Positions 16,799 to 33,979 are shown, counted from the first letter of the stretch. The stretch: 64,000 bases of DNA from Chrysomallon squamiferum (GCA_012295275.1 CM022678.1:4676223-4740222), one strand, 5' to 3'. The notes: a model not told the origin generated them from the sequence alone. Made by a program: numbers and translations.

Positions 16799-17788
16799 TT
16801 CTTCCCTCTGTTTGATGAAAACACAGTAATACGTGGACATATGTCGAGATATGTGAAGTCTCTGTGAATTAATGTTCGTTGTGGTGTTGATTATTGCACT
16901 TTATTTTGAAAATTAGTTTATAAATACTTATGTTATGATTCATTTCAAACTGTTTTCTTTGAATATTTCAAACTACAATGCTTTTCAATAATTTCAATCT
17001 TAATTGTTGTGAACCATCAATAACAAGCTGGATATCACGTGTTCACACATGTAGCTAGAAAAAGAAAACGAAACTGTTTTATTATAACTGTAAAACAACT
17101 GCAGTCTATGGATTATAGAAAATGTATAGTGTTTGAGATTTTAACTACGATTCAGTACATATAAATCAATTATATTATGATTATTGGAATTAAAGTTAAA
17201 TATTTATTGTATAACAGTAAGACTTGTGTGTTATCTATTACATTTATTTTGCAGCATTCAGTTTCATGCATCAGTGAAACTTCCTCTTTGTACTGGAGTG
17301 TTGGCAAACATAAAATATTTATTATTTGATTGAATCTGGGCTTCTATTAGAAAAACATAAACAGATACTTCGCTTTCAGACTGTATCGACATAATCTCTG
17401 CAAAACAAATTATATAGATAAGTCATAACAATTGACGACAATCAATTACATGTTAATGTTTTCACAAGAAAAAAACAAACAACAACACTTCACTTCTTCA
17501 AGTTTAATTCTATTACACATTGTCTGTATCAGTATTTATATATTTCATATCGACATTTGCGACGAAGCACTCATTAAAACGTGTTCCTTTTGTACAACAA
17601 ATTACTTTTCCACGCCTATTTGTCTGATAACTGAAAAAAAGGAAACGAACAATTAATTATTTTCGTCAAAAAACATAGAGTATTCCAAAAATCAGTATTG
17701 AACGGAAATACAGCTCCGATCTATTTGTGCACAAGACAAGATCAACAACAATCTGATTTCTCCGGACACAACAACCACAACGTCAACT
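16799..17788 (+). promoter_or_regulatory. Conserved 5' flank of gene 5
   Basis: The inverted copy of this block lies upstream of the pseudogene at 47401, and related blocks flank the genes and ghosts at 0.6-1.5, 5.4-6.1 and 35.9-36.9 kb. A TATTTATATATTTC element at 17533-17546 lies about 250 bases before the ATG. A promoter role is inference. No coding exon is seen. Confidence 0.4.
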
Positions 17789-21098
<3,310 letters not shown>

Positions 21099-21473
21099 TT
21101 TGAAGACAATACATTGGATAGAAAAACACATCAATCTGGAATCTTGCCTAGATTTGGCAGTCATGTTTTTTAAATGTATTTTGTTAATATCCCTGTTAGA
21201 CTGTTAACGTCGATATATCATAATATGAAAATTAATAGTTATAAATGTAAGATCATATAAAAATGTATTACATATATTAAAAGTAAGAAAGATGCTATTA
21301 AAGGTCAAAAAGACAACTTGATTCTCGTTGTAATATTTGATTTGTATCAAAGAAATGACGTCACAATAAAATGGTCGTCTGCCTTGCAGAGTGAATTTAT
21401 TTTTGTCATTCTTTAGAACAAATCAAATTTTAAAGATTAGTTAATACAGAGAGAGAGATAGATAGATAGATTT

Positions 21474-21510
<37 letters not shown>

Positions 21511-21585
21511 TACACACACACAAAGACACACAGAAAGATATAAAATAATACTTTCGCGAAATATTATTATAATTAAAATAACATA

Positions 21586-21821
21586 TCCAAACTAAAGTTT
21601 CCTACTTCGATGATTGACAGAAGAACCTCGTCACTGAATGAGAAAGGACACGAAGGTTTGTTGCACATTGTAATCTTCTTGAAAATATTACTTCTGTTAA
21701 CTGATATTTCGTAGGTTTTTCGATCACGAAACCAACATGATTCATAAAAACTGGTTCCAAATTAGCCAGAAGCTGGCAGTCACAGAGCAAACACGATAAA
21801 AATTATCTTCACTGAAGACAT
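21586..21821 (-). pseudogene. Relic of PAN exon 1
   Basis: Begins with ATG at 21821 and reads MSSVKIIF, then a TGA followed by an LPASG scrap and a frame-broken PAN region with a central deletion. It is the mirror partner of the relic at 43321-43636. GA/TAGA repeats at 21450-21510 lie beside it. Confidence 0.65.
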
Positions 21822-23102
21822 ATTTGACATAGTTCTTGATGCTTCAGTTGGTGTCGTTGTTTTCTTCTTAAGAGATGAGTTACTTCATGTTCAATTATTT
21901 ACTCTAGTGAAGTGTCCCTTTTCAGTATTTTCTTAAAATAAATAAAATGATAAAGTAGTATATGTGTATTTTCTTAAAATAAATAAAATGATAAAGTAGT
22001 ATATGTGTATTTTCTTAGTGGTTTTATTTTTATTGTATGTGTGTGTCTGTGCTTTCACTTGTCCTTTATTTTCGTACATATTACATACAAATTCGTTCTT
22101 TCTCTATATCTTTTTTTTTTTCATCGCAGCTTTATCGGAAACATTTTTTGTTTGAATATTTAATTCTTTGCTTCATCACTCTAACACACGCTGTCTTTCA
22201 TTAAATAGACATGAAAAAGTGAAAAATTTTAGTTTTTCTAAGTAAACGGAATTTGATTTTAATGTTATTCAAGGGATACAGATATTTACAATTTTCTTAC
22301 TGAAACAACAATACACAGAACGAATACGTCTTTAATGAATGTTCGTTTAATGACATATCTGAAGAAAGACTGCTATTGACCAATGTCAGATTCCAAGAGA
22401 ATCAACAATAATCTTAATGCAAGACATTCGCCAATAAAAATTAAGCATTGATTCATTCATGTTATGAATTCCAGAGTGAATCTAGTTAAGTACAGTATTT
22501 TAAAATAATGAATAATTTTTTGTTCCAAATGCATTGAAAAACCAAAGTTCATTGAACACACATTTTCTCGTTGTATTGCTCTATTTCGAAATAATACATC
22601 GATTTTCGTCACTTTTTATCTCCTTTTTTTTCTTCAGAAGAAAGCTAATTTAAAATTTACTTTGCACTCAAACATCAAGAGAAAGCATGTTTCAAATATA
22701 GCACCTTTATTTGCACATGTATATATGTTTTCGGTGTTAGTATATATGTATAAATGAAAGTATGAGCATATTTTTTCAAGTGTAAATTTACTGTTGCTGT
22801 TGTCAGTTGTTGATTTGGTTTTCAAATTAAAAATACATAATCCTCTTTTGAATGAAACCTCGGTGTTTCGAATTAAATTAATCTTCCATGATCACATGAG
22901 TGAATCAGTTGAATAAGGTAATCTACATTTTGCATTTTAATAATGTTTATTGTCATCTTCAGTTTATATACATTAAAGACTGAGAAGATAATAACATAGG
23001 ATCAATTAGCCAGCTCACAACTACTGTGAAGACGACAAGAACAACAACAGTGTCATTTCTCTCAAAAAGAGCACAAAGAAAACGAGAAAGACCACGTCAA
23101 GT
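21822..23102 (+). other. 5' flank of pseudogene 6, no other gene
   Basis: Nothing coding is seen. The stretch is the reverse complement of about 42.1-43.3 kb and also matches, inverted, 33.98-35.2 kb. A direct tandem repeat of about 48 bases (TATGTGTATTTTCTTAAAAT type) lies at 21930-22010. Confidence 0.6.
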
Positions 23103-23518
23103 ATGATTTCTCTAACTTCTAGGATGCTTCTCCTGAAGGACTTTGCAGTCATTATTTTCATCCTCTTTAAGACAACAGCTGCCTCAGATGTCTGTCCCTC
23201 TTGTGGCTTTGTACAAACTTTCTTTCGTGAATCACGATTGTTTCAGAACGTAAAACCCAACATCCAAGGCATAAAAGAAATGACAACTTCAACACGATTA
23301 GAGTGTGCTATACAGTGTGATCGCCTTTCCGACTGTCGAAGTATTTTCTATTCGACAGCTGACAACAATTGTTTGATATACGGTGAAGATGTTTTTCGTT
23401 CAACCTTTGAGTATTATTCGGGAATGCGACGTTTCGGTAAATTGATAAACCCTAAAAACCTAACATCTTTCTTTTATAATATTTCTCAGTTGTGTTTGTC
23501 TTCTTCCTAATTTCTTTC

Positions 23519-23655
<137 letters not shown>

Positions 23656-23867
23656 GTTATTGTTATGTGTTCGCATTTTACATATAAATATTTACTCAGA
23701 ATACAGTAAATTGATTTTACAGATGTTGAAAACGATGTACCTACAGACTGTTACGATGTCGTGAAGAAAGGAACTCAGACTGATGGGATTTATTTGGTAC
23801 AACCACGTGACGGTGGAAAGCCAATCAGTGCCTACTGTGAGATTAGTAATGGAGTATGGCTGGTAAG

Positions 23868-23934
23868 TCATCGAAAAGATAATCAGGTGTAAACATACCC
23901 AGCCAGAACTCATTGCGTAAATTTCCGAAACCGT
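23868..23934 (-). pseudogene. Inverted exon 3 fragment
   Basis: Contains the minus-strand end of exon 3 ([12 protein letters not shown]) with its donor and a few bases of intron 3, inside a plus-strand pseudogene. It marks an inversion breakpoint. Confidence 0.75.
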
Positions 23935-24480
23935 GTTATGTGTTCAGAATAATATTACTTTTTTCTTATCATTTATTTTGATAATATGTCATGTTAACTT
24001 TCTATTACTGTTTTTTCTTATCTTTTTCTTCTGCTTTTTGTTTTCTTCTTCTTATTTTTTCATTATTATTCATTAGCCGTTCTTGTTGTTGTTGTGTTAA
24101 TAATAGTAGTATTTTATTATTATTGGCAGAATTATTATCATATTTAGCTGTTGTTGTTGTTCCTACTGTTGCTGTTGTAATGATAGTAGTAGTAGTAATA
24201 GTGATGATGCAGTTTATCTGGTTGTTATTATAAGACCCACCATTTTATTTAAGTTTTTATTCCGGATAGATAGACAGATAAAGGCAAAAGTGGTAAGACA
24301 ATTAACTCGTTAATAACTTATTAAAAAAATATGCATTTATATCAATGCTCACATATTCAGCAGAAATGTATATATATATAGTTTTTATTAGGTAGAGAGT
24401 GATGTAGGTATTTTCTTAGATTAGGGTATAGCCTAAATAACATGTAGATAATAATGATTATTTAATCACTATTTTTCGTT

Positions 24481-26734
24481 GAGACAGAAAAATAACGATC
24501 ACAGTGCAGTTGACTCCCTTTCATTGAGATTTGAAATTTAAATAATAAATCTTTATTCTCTGATTCATTTGTTGTATTTCTTTCTTTATTTATTTATTTT
24601 TATCATGAAAGAGGACTAAATGTTTCGAAAATTAAAGTCTCTATAACAGAAAATCCGTCTCTAAAGATGCTCGTTTGCTCTAGCAAGGTGTGGCTATCAC
24701 GTCATCACGTAAAGTGAAGGTATGCAATTGTTAAGTTAGAACAATCTGTACGTGCCTGTTTATCTTTATCCGAAAAAATCCAGCATTAATACTTACTAAA
24801 ATAAGTGAAATAATTAGAAACATGTATTAAATGTAAACAGAGTATTATCATTCAAAAAGTATTTGATGATGTGTCGTAGTACAAACTGAATTTTCTTCAA
24901 CATGGGTCCAGTTTGATCAAATATCTACTGTATTTTAACACGACTCAGTCTAGCAGTTAACAAGTTGTTTTAATTAATGGTCATCTGACAAGGAATTTAT
25001 AAACAGTATAAACCAGTTCTATAAACACACAGAAATAAACGAAAACGAAATTAAGGTATATTTACTATTTTATGTCGTGTAGAGAATACACGAGAGACAC
25101 TACTGAGTTCACTGACAATTTCTAGTCTCGAAATAGTACATCGATACTCATAATTTCGTTATCGTTTTATTTTATTTTTCTTCTTTTTTCTGTAGTAACC
25201 TAATGAAAAATTAACTTTATGTTCGAATATCGAGAGAAAACATGTTTGAAATATTCCACCTTTATCTTTGTACGTATACATATTCTTGTATGTATGTGTG
25301 CATCTATAAACGCATGAATGAGTATATTTATTCAAGTGTAAGTTTACTGTTACTGTTGTCAGTGCAAAACGTGATACCACAAATTAAAAATACTGCTTAC
25401 GTAGAGTACACAACTGGTGACACAAACCGTCCATTTAAAAGTAAAAAAGTTGAAGAGTTTTTGTAGGGGAACTGACGTGTAACCAGTTTGTTCAATCGCT
25501 TTTATTTATTTATGTAATTTGTACTCTAGAGACTGATTCGATAACTTCTGAAAGCGAGAGTTCGATTGATAACTTTTTAACACATAAAAGATGCAATCAA
25601 CTAATAAATGTTTAATGTTTGTTTGGCGACTCTCCAGTACTAAGATTGCTGTTTATTATTAAAGATATATTCTGTAAAGTTAATATAATACATAACATAG
25701 TTGAGCGGTTTTCTAAGATGCTTATTATAACACGTAATTTTGATTTGTGGTGTAACTGTGTTTTCAGTTCTGTAATCAATTCATTTTATTAATCGAGTTG
25801 ATTTAAAAGGCTTGCATCTATGTTTAGAAGGAAAGTGATCTGCCGATGGATATACGTTTGTTTCGTCATGGAAGAATGTGGTAACCTGTTGTTTTCTTAT
25901 TCTGAGATGGTGTAATGTCTAATTAAACTGTCTCAGTAACAATTATGAAGTTTAACTTGTTAAATCTCCCTCGAGAAGAATCTTATTTTTATATTGGTTC
26001 CCCGGCTGATGTTAATTCACTTTCTCACACGAGATATTCAAATATATTTTATCATAATTTGTAGTATCGATTATCATTAACTTTCTTGTGATTAAATAGG
26101 AAATATGCCTTAATTTTTTTGTGTTTATTTATCTAGTGTATTGGTGGAACTGGTTTGTTCAGTTTATAAATTCCCTGTCAGATGACCATTAATTAAAAAC
26201 ATCTTGTTAACTGCTAGGCTGAGTCGTGTTAAAATACAGCAGATGTTTGACCAAACTGGACTCATGCTGAAGGTAATTCACTTTTTACTACGAGACATCA
26301 TCAAACACTTTTTTGAATGATAATACTCGGTTTACATTTAATACATGGTTGTAATTATTCCAGGTATTTTAGTAAGTATTAATGTTGTATTGTTTGGGAT
26401 AAAGGTAAACAGACACGTACAGATTGTTCTAACTTAACAATTGTATTCCTACACTTTACGAGACGTTAGATCACGTGATATCCACACTTTGCTAGAGAAA
26501 ATTAGCATCTTTAGAGACTGATTTTCGAAACACTGAGTCCTCTGCTATGATAAAAAAATAAATAAATAAATAAAACAAATGAATCAGAGCATAAAGATTT
26601 ATTAATTAAATTTCAAAACTCAATGAAAGCGAGTCAACACCACTGTGATCGTTATTTTTCTACGTCTTTACGATTAGTTTTCTGACACAGATCTCTCACA
26701 TGTATCGGTCCACATATTTTGTAATTAATCCGGA
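24481..26734. repeat. Tail-to-tail inverted repeat between genes 6 and 7
   Basis: No gene is seen. The 3' flank of plus-strand pseudogene 6 (24481 to about 25080) is the reverse complement of the 3' flank of minus-strand gene 7 (about 26090-26700). The arms are about 0.6 kb and the spacer about 1 kb. The spacer holds a copy of the 5'-flank block (25.14-25.4 kb) and the shared 3'-flank block from 25.55 kb. Confidence 0.75.
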
Positions 26735-27943
26735 CTACGGCACGATCTTAGATGGTCTTATTTTCATAACTGCTCCTTTTACTGGTTGATACCATTGTTT
26801 TCTCCATTGATACCACCAAACTGAAGTCTTATCAGCCGTCGTTACATATGTGTACTTTCCATTTAGATTGGCGTCAGAACAATGCTCGTACCACCAAGCT
26901 CCTTGATAGTCTACAGCACAGTTCCGACTTGCCGTGTCCACATCTTTGTCTTTCGTAGAGAAATAACAGCCATTAGTAAATGAGAGACCATCACCTGAAA
27001 AACAATGATTAAGAAACATTTTATTATCTACATGTTCTTTAGTCTATACACTAATTTAAGAAAATATCTACTTCTGTCTCTAAATAATAAAAAAAAAATA
27101 TATATATCAATATACATTTCTACTGAATATGTGAGCATTAAAATAAATGCTTATTTTTTAATAAGTTATTAACGAGTTAACTTTTATCAGTTTTGTGTTC
27201 ATCTGTCTATCCATCCGTAATGAAAACTGAAATAAACTAGTCTGTCTTATAGTACCAACCAGAATAACTGCATCATCATAGTTATGAAATAACATTTTAT
27301 TATCTTCATGTTATTTAGGCTATACTCTAACCAACGAAAATGCCTACATCTCTCTGTACATAATAATAAATATATACATATCAATATATAATTTTTCTGA
27401 ATATCTGAGCGCTAAAATAACTGCATAAATTTTTATAAGTTGTTAACGAGTTAACTGTGTTACCACTTTTGTGTTTATCTGTCTATCCATCCGTAATCAA
27501 AACCTAAATAAAAGTCTGTCTTATAATAACAACCAGAATAACTGCATCATCACTATTACTACTACTACTATCATTACAACAACAACAGCAGCAACAACAA
27601 CAACAGGTAAATATGATAATAATACTGCCAATAATAATAAAAAGGAGAAGGTGAAAAAAATAAAATGAAGCTGACAAAAAAAGAAGAAGAACAAAAAAAC
27701 CAGTAATCGAAAGTTAACATCACATATCATCAAAGTAAATGATAAGAAAAAAGTAATATTATTATGAACACATGTACCAGCAGTTCCACTGTAATTGGCT
27801 ATAGACAACTGGAAGTTATTTTCTTCTCCTGCTATGGAGAAATTCTTGTAGGAGGCATAGCCCGAGTATCCTTCAAAATCTTCTAAATCTACCCTCAGTT
27901 CATAAAGTCCTTGAGTAGTCAGTCTGTGAATATTGGTGTTACC

Positions 27944-27998
<55 letters not shown>

Positions 27999-28938
27999 TA
28001 TGATAATGCTTATAATGATCATCATCAGTGTGATGATGATGATAATGATAATATAAATACGAACAGCGATACTTGTGTTGGAACAAATGTGACACAAACT
28101 GCGAATATAAGTTATATTTTCATTAAAAAAACATTTATCTATTTCAGTATCAATTTGCATCAACAGGCCAGTCTCTCGAAAAGATAATCAGGTTTAAACA
28201 TACCCAGCCAGAACTCATTGCGTAAATTTCCGAAACCGTCTTTGTATTCATTCCAAGTTCTGTAGAAATCTTCCGATCCGTCAGTCCTTCTCTGTAAAAC
28301 CTCATTAAATAAGGAAACAGGTGAGTATGAACTTAGATTGCGCAGTCTTGTCCAAACCGTCATATGATGGCGAGATATTAAACAATATATATATATATAC
28401 ACACAAACATACATACCTACATACATACATACATACATACATACATACATACATACATACATAAAGTAACAAAGAAGGAAAACAAAAGAAACAAATATAA
28501 TAATCTGTTGAATGTCGACTCTAAGATGTACCCAGATCAGTTAATTAAGTAGCAGAACCTGTGACTACAAATCTCCGAATCTGGAGAAATGGCATGTCGT
28601 AAAAGATAAATGATTCACAACTTAACTTACGGTACACAGACTCTTACCTGATAGGGTTATCATACGAGCAGGCTTATATGTCTGTAAACGTGTTTCTAAG
28701 TCGGTTTTTGTCTAGATAAAGATATTCCTGACTTACCAGCCATCCTCCATTACTAATCTCACAGTAGACACTGATTGGCTTTCCACCGTCACGTGGTTGT
28801 ACCAAATAAATCCCATCAGTCTGAATTCCTTTTTTCAGGACATTGTAACAGTCAGCAGGTTCATCGTTTTCAACATCTGTAAAATCAATTCACTGTATTC
28901 TGAGTAAATATTTATCTCTAAAATGCGAACACATAATC

Positions 28939-28980
<42 letters not shown>

Positions 28981-29403
28981 ATAATAATAATAATAAGAAG
29001 AAGAAGAAGAAGAAGAAGACGAAGAAGAAACAAATTAGGAAGAAGACAAACACAACTGAGAAATGTTATGAAAGAAAGATAATAATTTACCGAAACGTCG
29101 CATTCCCGAATAATTTTCAAAAGTAGAACGAAAAGCTTCTTCACCGTATAACAAACAATTGTTGTCAGTGGTCGAATAGAAAATACTTCGGCAGCCACGA
29201 CGATGATAGCAATTTACTGCGCACTGTAATCTTCCTGAGGTGGTCATTTGTTTTAAACTTTGTGATTTGGGTTTTACATCTCGAAATAATGGTGATTCCT
29301 GCAAATTGGTTTCAACGTTGCCAGAAGCTGGACAAACTTCTGAGGCAGCCGTGGAGTCAAACAGGAAGAAAATCATGAGTGATATATACTTCACAGACGT
29401 CAT
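26735..29403 (-). CDS. PAN-fibrinogen domain secreted lectin-like gene 7 (five exons)
   Basis: Exons are 29091-29403, 28737-28876, 28204-28300, 27778-27942 and 26735-26994 (324 residues). The signal peptide ends TAAS, followed by EVCPASG. The first part of the PAN exon resembles gene 1 ([17 protein letters not shown]), but its last third ([20 protein letters not shown]) resembles gene 8, so the exon looks mosaic. The fibrinogen part has the calcium-type KDKDVD loop, [16 protein letters not shown] and KIRPSKIVP. Exons 2-5 and their introns are very close to gene 8. An in-frame upstream reading from 29520 exists, but the ATG at 29403 gives the family-standard 313-nt exon and a proper signal peptide. 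Confidence 0.85.
27000..27560. repeat. Duplicated segment inside intron 4 of gene 7
   Basis: About 280 bases are repeated in tandem: the GTTAACGAGTTAAC, CTGTCTATCCATCCGTAAT and CAGAATAACTGCATCATCA strings each occur twice, at about 27170-27290 and 27440-27560. Gene 8 has only one copy (31.58-31.84 kb). Confidence 0.7.
27947..27998. repeat. (TAA)n microsatellite
   Basis: TAA tract in intron 3 of gene 7, directly upstream of the exon 4 acceptor. Confidence 0.9.
28411..28462. repeat. (CATA)n microsatellite
   Basis: CATA tract in intron 2 of gene 7. The matching tract in gene 8 is at 32640-32720 and is longer. Confidence 0.93.
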
Positions 29404-31293
29404 ATTTGATGAAGTTGTTGTTGTCGTCTTCGAAGGCGTTATACTTGCTGTCCTTTCCTTCGTCCTCAGTGAAATAATGCTTGATGAAATTATGTCGTGT
29501 ATAGAAAAGACGAGAGACACTAAGAGTTTCTAGCCTCGTTTTGATCTTGTAATCGAACAATGTTTTAAATTAATAATGACAGCAAATACTGTATTTACAG
29601 TAACTCATTGAAATTCAAGTGAACAGTTACTTTTAAATAATCCATTTGTTGTTAGTGTTATGGTTCACGAGAATTGTGCTGATCTATACAATAATGCAAT
29701 TCATCAGGACCATTGGTCTGCGACTACTGAATCCAAGAGATCTAAATCGAATAAAACAATTCGTACGTCCATTAGTTTTGATATACTTCTATGAATCTAT
29801 AATACTTAATAAATTACATTTTAATTTGTACTGAAAGTTTGAGAAAACAAGCGTTCATTGAATGTATATTTTCTCATTGAACTGCTCAGTCTATTATGAA
29901 ATGTTACATCGATATTCACCAATTTTTAATCGAATGAAAAATTCACTTTCTGCTGGAATATCCAGGGAAAGCAAGTTTGAAATATTATGTTTGTATGTAT
30001 ACATATTTTTTTTATGTAGGTGTGTATCTACAGGTACTGACGTGTAACCAGTTTGTTCAGTCGCTGTTATGTATTTATGTAATTTGTACTCTAGAGACTG
30101 ATTCGACATCTTCTCATTGTGAGCTATCGATTTATAACTTTCTAAAAGATAAAAGATGGAATAAACTAATAAATGTTTAATGTGTGTTTGGCGACTCTCC
30201 AGTACTAAGATTGCTGTTTATTATTAAAGACAGAATCTGTAAAGTTAATATAATACATAACACAGTTGAGCGGTTTTCTTAGATGCTTATTATAACTCGT
30301 AATGTTGATTTGTGGTGTAACTGTGTTTTCAGTTCTGTAATCAATTCATTTTATTAATCGAGTTGATTTAAAAGGCTTGCATCTATGTTCATAAGCAAAG
30401 TGATCAGGCGACGGATATACTTTTGTTTCGTCATGGAAGAATGTGGTAACCTGTTGTTTTCTTATTCTGAGATGGTGTAATGTCTAATTAAACTGTCTCA
30501 GTAACAATTATGAAGTTTAACTTGTTAAATCTCTCCTTCGAGAATATTTTTATATTGGTTCGACGGCTGATGTTAATTCACTTTCTCACACAAGATATTC
30601 AAATATATTTTATTATAATTTGTAATATCGATTATCATTAACTTTCTTGTGATTAAATAGTAGATATACCTTAATTTGTTTTGTGTTTATTTATTTAGTA
30701 TATTGATATAACTGGTTTATACAATTCCTAAATTCGTTGTCAGATGACCATTAAGTAAAAACCTCTAGTTAACTGCTAGACTGAGGCGCGTTGAAATACA
30801 GCAGATGTTTGATCAAACTGGAACCATGTTGAAGATAATTCAATTTCTACAACGAGACATCATCAAACACTTTTTGAATGATAATATTCGATTTACATTT
30901 AACACATGGTTGTAATTATTCCAGTTATTTTAGTAAGTATTAATGTTGTATTGTTTCGGATAAAGGTAAAGAGGCACGTAGAGATTGTTCTAACAGAACA
31001 GTTTCATTCCTTCACTTTACGACATGTTTGATCACGTGATATCCACACTTTGCTAGATAAAATAAGCATGTTTAGAGACTGATTTTCGAAAGACTGAGTC
31101 CTCTGCTACGATAACAAAATATAAGTAAATAAAACAAATGAATCAAAGCATAAAGATTTATTAATTAAATTTCAAATCTCAATGAAAGCGAGTCATCTCC
31201 ACCTTGATCGTTATTTTTCTATGTCTCTGAGATTAGTTTTCTGACACAGATCTCTCACATGAATCGGTTCACATATTTTATAATTAATCCGGA
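29404..31293. other. Intergenic between genes 7 and 8
   Basis: No exon is seen. 29404 to about 30.1 kb is the 5' flank of gene 7. From about 30.12 kb the sequence is the shared 3'-flank block (also 8.82 and 25.56 kb) leading to exon 5 of gene 8. Confidence 0.6.
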
Positions 31294-33398
31294 CTATGGC
31301 ATGATCACAGATGGTCTTATTTTCATAACTGCTCCTTTTAGTGGTTGACACCATCCTTTTCTCCATGCATACCACCAAACTGAAGTCTTATTAGCCGTCA
31401 TTACATATCTGTACTTTCCATTTAGATTGGAGTGAGAACAATGGTCGTACCACCAAGCTCCGTGATAAAACATAGCACAGTTGAACTGTGACCTGTCCAG
31501 ATCTTTGTCTTTTGTACTGAAATAACAGCCATCTTCATATGAGAGACCATTACCTGAAAAATAGTGATTAAATAACATTTTATTATCTTCATGTTATTTT
31601 GGCAACACACTAATCAACGAAAATGCCTACATCTCTCTGTACATAAAAAAAATATATACATATCAATATAAAATTTTTCTGAATGTCTGAGTGCTAAAAT
31701 AACTGCATAAATTTTTATAAGTTGTTAACTAGTTAACTGTTACCACTTTTGTGTTTATCTGTCTATCCATCCGTAATGAAAACCTCAATAAAATAGTCTG
31801 TCTTATAATAACAACCAGAATAACTGCATCATCACTATTACTACTACTATCATTATAACAACAACAGCAGCAACAACAACAACAGCTAAATATGATATTA
31901 ATACTGCCAATAATAATAAAAAGGAGAAGGTGAAAAAAATAAAATGTAGCTGACAAAAAAAGAAGAAGAACAAAAAAAACAGTAATCGAAAGTTAACATA
32001 ACATATCATCAAAGTAAATGATAAGAAAAAAGTAATATTATTATGAACGCATGTACCAGCAGTTCCACTGTAATTGGCAACTGACAACTGGAAATTCTTT
32101 TCTTCTCCTGCTATGGAGAAATTCTTGTAGGAGGCGTAGCCCGAGTATCCTTCAAAATCTTCTACATCTACCCTCAGTTCATAAAGTCCTTGAGTAGTCA
32201 GTCTGTGAATATTGGTGTTACCTAATAATAATAATAATAATAACTATGATGATGCTTATAATGATGATCATCAGTGTGATGATGATGATAATATCAATAC
32301 GAACAGCGATACTTGTGTTGGAAGAAATGTGACACAAACTGCGAATATAAGTTATATTTTCATTAAAAAAACATTTATCTATTTCAGTATCAATTTGCAT
32401 CAACAGGCCAGTGTCTCGAAAAGATAATCAAGTTTAAACATACCCAGCCAGAACTCATTGCGTAAATTTCCGAAACCGTCTGTGTATTCATTCCAAGTTC
32501 TGTAGAAATCTTCCGATCCGTCAGTTCTTCTCTGTAAAACCTCATTAAATAAGGAAACAGGTGAGTATGAACTTAGATTGCGCAGTCTTTCCCAAATCGT
32601 CATATGATGGCGAGATATTAAACAATATATATATATACACACACACATACATACATACATACATACATACATACATACATACATACATACATACATACAT
32701 ACATACATACATACATACATAAAGTAACAAAGAAGGAAAACAAAAGAAACAAATATAATAATCTGTTGAATGTCGACTCTAAGATGTACCCAGATCAGTT
32801 AATTAAGAAGCAGAAACTCTGACTACAAATCTCCGAATCTGGAGAAATGGCATGCTGTAAAAGATAAATGATTCACCACTTAACTTACGGTACACAAACT
32901 CTTACCTGATAGGGTTATCATACGAGCAGGCTTATATGTCTGTAAACGTGTTTCTAAGTCGGTTTTTGTCTAGATAAAGATATTCCTGACTTACCAGCCA
33001 TCCTCCATTACTAATCTCACAGTAGACACTGATTGGCTTTCCACCGTCACGTGGTTGTACCAAATAAATCCCATTAGTCTGAATTCCTTTTTTGACGACA
33101 TCGTAACAGTCAGCAGGTACATCGTTTTCAACATCTGCAAAAACAATTCACTGTATTCTGTGTAAATATTTATATCTAAAATGCGAACACCTAATAATAA
33201 TAATCATAAGAGGAAGAAGAAGAAGAAAAAGAAGAAGAAGAAGAAGAAAAGAAGAAGAAGAATTCCTTACTTCACGACATCGTGACAATCAGCAAGTACA
33301 ACATCTGTAATCAGAAATCAGTATTCTGAACATGTATTCTGAACAGTGTATTCTGAAATGTTTCTAGGTAAATACAACCATATAATAATAATAAAGAA

Positions 33399-33475
<77 letters not shown>

Positions 33476-33517
33476 TAATAATTATGATGATGATAATAAT
33501 AATAATAATAATAATAA

Positions 33518-33548
<31 letters not shown>

Positions 33549-33979
33549 AAGAAAAGGAAAGAAAAGAAGAAAAAAAGAAGAAGAAGAAGAAGAAGAAGAA
33601 GAAAAATAAATCGAGAAATGTTATGAAAGAAAGATAATAATTTACCGAAACGTCGCATTCCCGAATAATTTTCAAATGTCGAACGAAAAACATCTTCACC
33701 GTATAACAAACAATTGTTGTCAGTGGTCGAATAGAAAATACTTCGACAGTCGGAAAGGCGATTACACTGTATACCACACTCTAATGGTGTTGAAGTTGTC
33801 ATTTCTTTTATGCCTTGGATGTTGGGTTTTACGTTCTGAAACAATCGTGATTCATGAAAGAAAGTTTGTACGGAGCCAGAAGCGGAACAGACATCTGAGG
33901 CAGCTGTTGTCTTAAACAGGATGAAAATAATGACTGCAAAGTCCTTCAGGAGAAACACACTAGAAGTCAGAGAAATCAT
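31294..33979 (-). CDS. PAN-fibrinogen domain secreted lectin-like gene 8 (five exons)
   Basis: Exons are 33646-33979, 32995-33134, 32444-32540, 32057-32221 and 31294-31553 (996 nt, 331 residues). Exon 1 is the 334-nt type, starting [14 protein letters not shown] before the hydrophobic signal core, then SDVCSASG and the second PAN type ([18 protein letters not shown]). The fibrinogen domain is complete: [53 protein letters not shown] and KIRPSVIMP. Intron 1 contains a broken second exon 2 with a stop (33262-33304). The gene is a direct tandem duplicate of gene 7 in exons 2-5 but has a different exon 1. A longer in-frame start near 34030 is possible but less likely. Confidence 0.84.
32640..32720. 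repeat. (ACAT)n microsatellite
   Basis: Tetranucleotide tract in intron 2 of gene 8, longer than the equivalent in gene 7. Confidence 0.95.
33262..33304 (-). pseudogene. Broken alternative exon 2 in intron 1 of gene 8
   Basis: After an AG acceptor it reads [12 protein letters not shown] and then a TAA stop. It is the short (131-nt) exon 2 type that is functional at 41297 and 61759. Here it lies 5' of a functional 140-nt exon 2. Confidence 0.7.
33397..33603. repeat. (TAA)n-(GAA)n compound microsatellite
   Basis: Long TAA tract followed by GAA/GAAA tracts in intron 1 of gene 8. Confidence 0.95.

Noticed and set aside
29035-29520. A start of gene 7 at 29520 rather than 29403
   Set aside because: It would place about 39 polar residues before the signal peptide and break the family-standard exon length; the ATG at 29403 matches the other copies.
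28400-32720. CRISPR-like spaced repeats at the CATA tracts
   Set aside because: They are simple tetranucleotide microsatellites without spacers, in introns of a eukaryotic gene.
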